Below are positions 61,802 to 61,988 of a stretch of DNA of 61,988 nucleotides, in pieces (the first letter of the stretch is position 1; each line of letters begins with the position of its first letter). The stretch lies in assembly GCA_015061745.1 (NCBI GenBank), contig SUWB01000013.1, positions 1 through 61,988 of the forward strand, in the 5' to 3' direction. The notes beneath the pieces were generated by a model that had not been told where the DNA came from, did no database searches, and saw only the letters and a program-made list of their open reading frames with translations. This DNA is from Lentisphaerota bacterium. GTDB taxonomy: Bacteria > Verrucomicrobiota > Lentisphaeria > Victivallales > Victivallaceae. Both the position numbers and the translations under genes were made by a program.

Positions 61802-61832
61802 ATAAGATACAACCGATTCAATTATTTGTCAA
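61802..61832 (-). promoter_or_regulatory. Promoter of the rpmJ-rplQ operon
   Basis: On the minus strand -35 TTGACA (61832-61827), 17 bp, -10 TATCTTAT (61809-61802). Confidence 0.8.
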
Positions 61833-61890
61833 GTCATATTTTGTTTTTTCTTTGTTTTTTTACACAGATATCCCATAAAATTTTTCTGAT

Positions 61891-61919
61891 TTGACAAAAA
61901 AGAGGATTCATGCTACCTT
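61891..61919 (+). promoter_or_regulatory. Promoter of the gene at the right edge
   Basis: TTGACA (61891-61896), 17 bp, TACCTT (61914-61919), with TG one base upstream of the -10 (extended -10 type). It differs from the TATATTAT type of the window. Confidence 0.45.
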
Positions 61920-61949
61920 TTTCTCTGCTACAATCCAAAGGAGAAAATC

Positions 61950-61988
61950 ATGAATCCTCAAGAACATAATATGGCAGTGTTAGGACAA
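61950..61988 (+). CDS. 5' end of an unidentified gene, truncated by the window
   Basis: Thirteen codons are visible (MNPQEHNMAVLGQ), preceded by AAGGAG at 7-nt spacing and a promoter. It is divergent from the ribosomal operon. Too short to assign a family. Confidence 0.55.
   Translation, partial: MNPQEHNMAVLGQ

Noticed and set aside
61591-61894. Two plus-strand open frames of over 90 codons upstream of the final gene
   Set aside because: They overlap the minus-strand rpmJ leader, have no ribosome-binding site and encode low-complexity sequence.
1-61988. CRISPR arrays, prophage, integrases or complete insertion sequences
   Set aside because: No regularly spaced repeats, phage structural genes or intact transposase were seen. 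Only one transposase C-terminal remnant is present.

Overview
The window reads as chromosomal DNA of a Gram-negative, LPS-making bacterium of the PVC superphylum, most likely Lentisphaerota (Victivallis-like). The grounds are: a prepilin-type protein with the [20 protein letters not shown] leader and a DUF1559-like body, placed inside a sugar-degradation operon; several large secreted enzymes; an alpha ribosomal operon without rpsD, as in chlamydiae; lipid A and LPS-core genes; and fermentative pta/ackA. The taxonomic call is inference, because there is no rRNA gene here.

Layout. 1-0.5 kb: a terminator and tRNA-Thr. 0.5-5.1 kb: a secreted nitroreductase, then a MoxR / DUF58 / membrane protein / BatA-type VWA cluster. 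5.2-7.5 kb: a UMF1-type MFS transporter and an orphan OppB-type permease. 7.6-17.9 kb: a five-gene carbohydrate operon (PL26-like lyase, GntR-solute-binding-protein fusion regulator, prepilin-like protein, beta-helix protein, metallophosphatase/PQQ-propeller protein) behind a strong promoter and a perfect tandem 13-bp repeat. It ends in a 114-bp decayed copy of the lyase gene's 3' part. 18.0-21.0 kb: two tandem secretin-like genes. 21.1-25.8 kb: feoAB with DtxR-like iron boxes, divergent from aconitase and ung. 26.4-30.1 kb: miaA, and divergent lpxC / tandem FabZ-like / hydroxyacid dehydrogenase.

30.2-36.0 kb: LVIVD-propeller protein, PHP phosphoesterase, second orphan permease, waaG and family-4 UDG, all minus strand. 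36.1-42.2 kb: argG, leuB, a Kdo/heptose-kinase-like gene, rnc, Fe-type alcohol dehydrogenase and a PfkB kinase. 42.2-44.6 kb: a PilT-PilT double ATPase and tRNA-Leu. 44.6-49.0 kb: an RND efflux pair with a TetR-type operator embedded in its promoter. 49.1-52.5 kb: an MBL-fold hydrolase, a small ORF, a membrane protein and a transposase remnant. 52.5-55.8 kb: pta and ackA flanking a secreted DA1-like zinc-finger peptidase. 55.9-61.6 kb: infA, map, adk, hup, an SGNH hydrolase, rplQ, rpoA, rpsK, rpsM and rpmJ (all minus), with rpmJ preceded by a roughly 200-nt structured leader. The window ends inside a new plus-strand gene.

Two signals run across the whole window. CATG is almost absent: seven seen by eye in 62 kb, against roughly 240 expected. 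The promoters are unusually uniform: TTGAAA/TTGACA, usually 17 bp, then TATATTAT or a close variant.
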